Part shown: positions 60,322 to 64,000 of the stretch, piece by piece
Layout of the letters: the number at the start of each line of letters is the position of its first letter
How positions within the stretch are numbered: the stretch's first letter is position 1
DNA from: Rhipicephalus microplus
Taxonomy: Eukaryota > Arthropoda > Arachnida > Ixodida > Ixodidae
NCBI RefSeq assembly: GCF_043290135.1
Contig: NC_134710.1
Coordinates: 139,262,332-139,326,331, forward strand
Direction of reading: 5' to 3'
Length of the DNA stretch: 64,000 nt
The notes under the pieces: model-generated
Databases searched by the model: none
The model's input: the letters and a program-made list of their open reading frames with translations, nothing else
What the model was told of the DNA's origin: nothing
Translations under genes and position numbers: made by a program

Positions 60322-63300
60322 ATGACACATGGATCCGTGCACTTCTTCAAAAAATGCACTCGTGTTCTCTTCGGCCGCCACTTGGTGGCAACCAATGCAA
60401 CAATATCGACGGTCATGGGCATTGTCGGTGACCTCGTGCAGCAGCACTACGAAGTTTTGTCCGGCCGCCAAGCTGCAATCAATTCAGTGCGGACATCCCA
60501 TATGGCAGCAGCTGGTCTGACTACTGGAGTGGTGTGTCACTATTGGTGAGAAAAGTGAATTGTTCTACTCCGAGTAGCCTAAATGTTATGGCGGCGTATT
60601 GAAATAAAAGTTGGAGTGACGTTGTGGTAGGCTAACAAGCTTACATAATTTCTTCGAGTGTTACTTAAATCTGCTTTTACATTTTTAGTATGCACCTTCA
60701 CTCACCCATTGTGTTTTTAAAATTTATTTACATGCACAACACACTCCTTATTTTTTTAGAATTGCTGCATGAAAAAAAAAGTGTACATTAAGGAACCAAC
60801 AACTGGGCAGAATGTGGATTAGATTCAGGTAGAAATGTAAATAATGTGGATGATAATAACAGAGTCAGGCGTCGTTTTAATGATTTGGGTAGAATTTTAT
60901 TTCAAATTGCATTGAAAAGTCACCAACAATTAACATGCCAGGCAGTATAGGAGGGTTGCACGCGACTTCATCTGCTTGAGGCGCTTGCCTCGATGGGCAT
61001 GTCAGTGGTCTGGGTGCACCCTTTTCAAGCGGCGAGCGGCAATGAGAGGTTGTGTGCGTGCCACTACGTACGGTACTAACATGGTGAAATGAAACTGAGT
61101 GCTTATATGTGTGACTTCAGAGGCGAAATCACCTTTGCGGCGGATATCGACCCGTTCTACTTCAGTAGCGGTGAAGCTGTGTGTGATGTGAAGTGTTATT
61201 TCCGCATCGAGCTTACGGACATTAAGGACCACCTTGTTGGCGGCACGAGCTTCACAGCAAGGAACAAGCTTAAAGCCTATAAATCTATGGACGCCCACAT
61301 CTATGTGACTAGCGGATGGGTCCAACAGCACTGAGTTAAAGACCTCGGAGACGACCACCACGTCATCGTCGGAAACGTGACTGGTTCCCCTTGCTCAGTG
61401 CGGATGAATAAGTTTTGTCACCGCAGTGCTGTCGTTTCATGAATTCTTTGCTTGGAAGGGCTTCACCATTTGCAAAAGCATGTTAGGCGATACAATTGGC
61501 ATAGTTCGTATGTGGTTGAGCCCAAGCCGCTTGGGATCGAAAATTCTCTTTGCTGCAGTGTCCAACAACGTGTGTCGAGCAGCAGAGATCACATATGGTT
61601 TTGATTGTAACTAATTGACGTTAGTGTGATATCACCATTTCTGTGCTTAGCTGACCATTTTTTTAACAGTCAGCGACACAGTGTGCTCTCATCAAAGCAT
61701 GGGTAAACGAAAACGCACTGCGGCATGCCCGCACTGCGTCGCTGACTGTTTACTAGCATACCGAAATCAGGAACACTCCGCACCTACCTGAATGATACCT
61801 GTGATAAGCAGGGATCTGCTGCGTAAACAAAGCTTCATAGCACGTCGTCAAAATCTTAAGTTTTTTACCACAAAAGCAAACCTATATGATGTCGTATAGG
61901 TTCTGAACACTTACCGTAATTCAAGTGTTATACACACACTATATCGCACATGCGATATAGTGTGTGGCTGAGCCATCCAAACCTTCTCAGTTGGTTTACA
62001 ATCACTTTAATTATGGGAAAAAAGCCGACATCAGACGCATTCTCATGACCAGGCTTCTTACTCGAGTGGTTGTAGCAACCAAATACGGCACAGTTAACCA
62101 TTATTACCGCAGGAATCTCGAACGGATTTCTGTGTCTGTTGGACACCCGTGAGTGTACGGTCTGCATCTTCTTGCCAGTGGTGGCAAGGAGAGAGACCAC
62201 AAAGATGGATACGCTGCCTCTTCGATGCTGGCGCCATCTCGTGGTCGACACCCCTGTGCAACCCTCCTATAGCATGAAAGCTTTGATGGTTCACTATGGA
62301 GTCTTTCTGCTCGCTGTATCTAGTCTGATACTTTATGCACACATTATTAGTACTCTAAATTAGAGTACATATATTATCCATTATTGCTTTGTTCTGTGCT
62401 GTGCATAAACCAAGTGTACACTAAGAAGTGGTGCAGCCTTTGTTACAACCAGTATACGTTCAGCCGTTGTGCATGTGTGCCACAGTGCACAAGCGTGAAC
62501 AGCTGTAGTGCTCACCTCCCATTGTTGGCAGCATGTGTTGCGTCTGAAACTTTGCTGTGGCCACTGGCCAAAAAGTTCTGGCAATAAATAGTTCACAGTG
62601 TTTTCTGCATTACCATTGTGTGATTAGGTGCTTTGACCATTAAGCTTTATGTTACATGAAAGAATACAAGTATCATAAAATTGATTTTCAGTCACATCAA
62701 GCCTTTTCAAGTTCCCTGCCACAATGGCCTAGTGGCTAAAGTACTCTGCTGCTGACCCTCAGGTCGCGGGATCGAATCCCAGCTGCGGCGGCTGCATTTT
62801 TGATACAGGCGAAAATGCTGTTGGGCCCGTGTGGTTACATTGAGGTACACGTTAAATAACCCCTGGTGGTCAAAATTTCTGAAGCCCTCCACTACGACGT
62901 CGCTCATAATCATATGGTGGTTTTGGGACATTAAACCCCACATATCAATCAAGCCTTTTCAAGGTCTGAAAAAGGAAGAGCAATAGGCATATCTGCAAAA
63001 AAAATTCATTATAAAAAATGCATTATTGTATAGACACAGTATGCATTTGGATTAGAATATGCAGTAATGAAAAAAAAATGTCTACAAATATGCAATGAAG
63101 TCATTTCAGCCACTCTATCAATACTTAATCAATCAACTTGTCTGCTGTCTGCAGGTACGTCTTACTCGACCGATGGATGTTGGGACGGTCTGTGCGCACG
63201 GTATTGCTCAAGGTGCTCTATGACCAAGTAGTCTTTTCGCCCATCAATTTGGTTGTCTACTTTGGCACTGTGGGTTTGCTAGAGCGTTCAAGCTGTGCTG

Positions 63301-63503
63301 AACTAAGCCATGAGCTCTGGTTCAAAGGTGGTACTGTTTATAAAGTAGAATGGGTAGTATGGCCACCAGCACAGTTTCTAAACTTTTATGTGCTTCCTCT
63401 GAGGTATCGAGTCTTTTTTGACAATCTTATTTCCTTTGGTTTTGATGTATACCTACCATATGTCAAATATAAGGGCCACATGTCTCACGCCAACCATAGC
63501 TGA
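60322..63503 (+). CDS. MPV17L2: MPV17-like protein 2 (Mpv17/PMP22 family), two coding exons
   Basis: Exon 1 ends at 60545 (donor GTGAGA) and exon 2 is 63155-63503 (acceptor CTGTCTGCAG). The split TGG codon gives HYWYVLLDRW across the junction. From ATG 60322 the product is 190 residues, against about 206 in human MPV17L2. The frame is also open upstream, with ATGs at 60229 (221 residues) and 60181 (237); a CAG at 60276-60278 could be an acceptor, so the N-terminus is uncertain. Family features are present: FGRHLVATN with the GDLVQQ segment in exon 1, and in exon 2 the signature WPPAQFLNFYVLPLRYRV, then FDVYLPYVKYKG. MPV17L2 is a multi-pass inner mitochondrial membrane protein that in mammals associates with the mitoribosome. 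The 2.6-kb intron holds degenerate transposon pieces and a SINE. No frame damage. Confidence 0.9.
61089..61430 (+). pseudogene. Degenerate SWIM/YqaJ-type transposon-associated protein fragment
   Basis: The frame reads HLVGGTSFTARNKLKAYKSM then DAHIYVTSGWVQQH, a TGA at 61332-61334, and continues VKDLGDDHHVIVGNV in the same frame. The LKAYKS...GWV segment is characteristic of a widespread animal family in which it precedes a SWIM zinc finger and a YqaJ-like nuclease; those later parts are not recognised here. Lies in the MPV17L2 intron on the gene's strand. Assignment is from memory of the family motif. Confidence 0.45.
61934..61965. repeat. Perfect 15-bp-arm palindrome
   Basis: ACACACTATATCGCA and TGCGATATAGTGTGT around a CA spacer, next to the truncated THAP fragment. 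Confidence 0.93.
61980..62101 (-). pseudogene. Truncated THAP-domain N-terminus
   Basis: From ATG 62101 the minus strand reads MVNCAVFGCYNHSSKKPG, then GFFPIIKVIVNQ. Cys4 and Cys9 fit the first zinc pair of a THAP domain; the second pair (C-x2-H) is absent because the sequence runs into WLSHT and a palindrome. A transposase or transposase-derived relic in the MPV17L2 intron, antisense to the gene. Confidence 0.65.
62716..62951 (+). mobile_element. Ruka-type SINE, copy 7, in MPV17L2 intron
   Basis: Full-length copy. ATCAAGCCTTTTCAAG occurs immediately before (about 62697-62711) and again at about 62948-62963, a 15-16-bp target duplication. Confidence 0.9.
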
Positions 63504-64000
63504 ATGCATTCGTTGTAAACTACTGTTGTCACTTGAAAATGCAAAAGCAGTAACAAAAGAAAACAAAGGTGCTAAAGAGACATTGAAGATGTATTTTGTT
63601 ACTTTGGCCTGACAGTTGCACTAAATCTATGATATACTGAGCAGAGGTGCACACTTTTACATGGAAGTTCACTGTAGTTTTTTACTGTAGTAGATTCCAG
63701 AAATAGTGTGTGAAGTATTTTAAAACACTATATTGAATTTTCATAGTCATTGTTTACCATCTAGATGTCTTGTTCAATACCCCATGTGTCTTATTTGGCC
63801 CATTTATTCTAAGATACCAGCTTTGACCTGGTACAGTTGATAAAACAATACATTGTCCTGGCTGCTAACAACAGGGAATTCATAAAAATTGCTACTTTCA
63901 TGAATGATGCTAGATCATTTGTTTTTAACTTGAGATAACAATTTATCAGTAATTGTTTGGCCACTTGCTCTCCATCATGTGGTAGCTGTGATGACTGAGA
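63504..64000 (+). other. 3' flank / presumed 3' UTR of the MPV17L2-like gene
   Basis: AT-rich sequence after the stop. I see no exact AATAAA before the window edge, so the polyadenylation site is either a variant or lies outside. Confidence 0.35.

Overview
The window looks like nuclear DNA of a hard tick (Ixodidae). The genes are split by GT-AG introns, about 90% of the sequence is non-coding or repetitive, and seven copies of a tRNA-headed SINE match the Ruka family described from Rhipicephalus. Many other repeats are Penelope-like, R1/I-like, RTE-like, BEL/Pao, P-like, hAT-like and TTAA-type elements. Species cannot be fixed from the sequence alone.

Four cellular genes can be supported. 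At the left end LENG1 (minus, 5' part only) and SNRPD1 (plus, complete coding sequence in four exons, 1703-9622) stand head to head with only 496 bp between their start codons. SNRPD1 probably has a spliced 3' UTR whose last exon is at 19011-19.33 kb. A small SNAPC5-like gene lies on the minus strand at 28.27-28.65 kb. An MPV17L2-like gene, two coding exons on the plus strand, closes the window (60.3-63.5 kb). LENG1, SNRPD1 and SNAPC5 have roles around RNA (splicing association, Sm core, snRNA transcription); MPV17L2 is mitochondrial. I see no operon-like or pathway cluster.

Between the genes the DNA is a nest of mobile elements. 2-10 kb: SNRPD1 introns with a TTAA element, a SINE and a perfect 72-bp inverted repeat. 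10-17.3 kb: a 2.3-kb repeat unit, then a 2574-bp P-like element with an 8-bp target duplication and a THAP exon. 20.9-23.2 kb: two Penelope-like 3' parts head to head, one split by a 720-bp TTAA element. 23.8-25.5 kb: second copy of a 1.7-kb repeat. 26.5-28.2 kb: RTE-like LINE with a SINE inside. 28.9-31.5 kb: a 21-bp minisatellite followed by a 134-bp satellite rich in TGACGTCA. 31.5-36.8 kb: an almost full-length but broken RNase-H-bearing LINE. 37-52 kb: many LINE ends, a BEL/Pao integrase remnant, a paired ~0.9-kb repeat and a long CTAT array. 53-58 kb: SINEs, a Penelope-like remnant and a hAT-like MITE. 59-64 kb: MPV17L2, its intron holding degenerate SWIM/YqaJ-type and THAP fragments.

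No new defence or biosynthetic system is evident. The most informative observations are structural: insertions that can be proved by an internal paralogous empty site, and the TGACGTCA-dense satellite.
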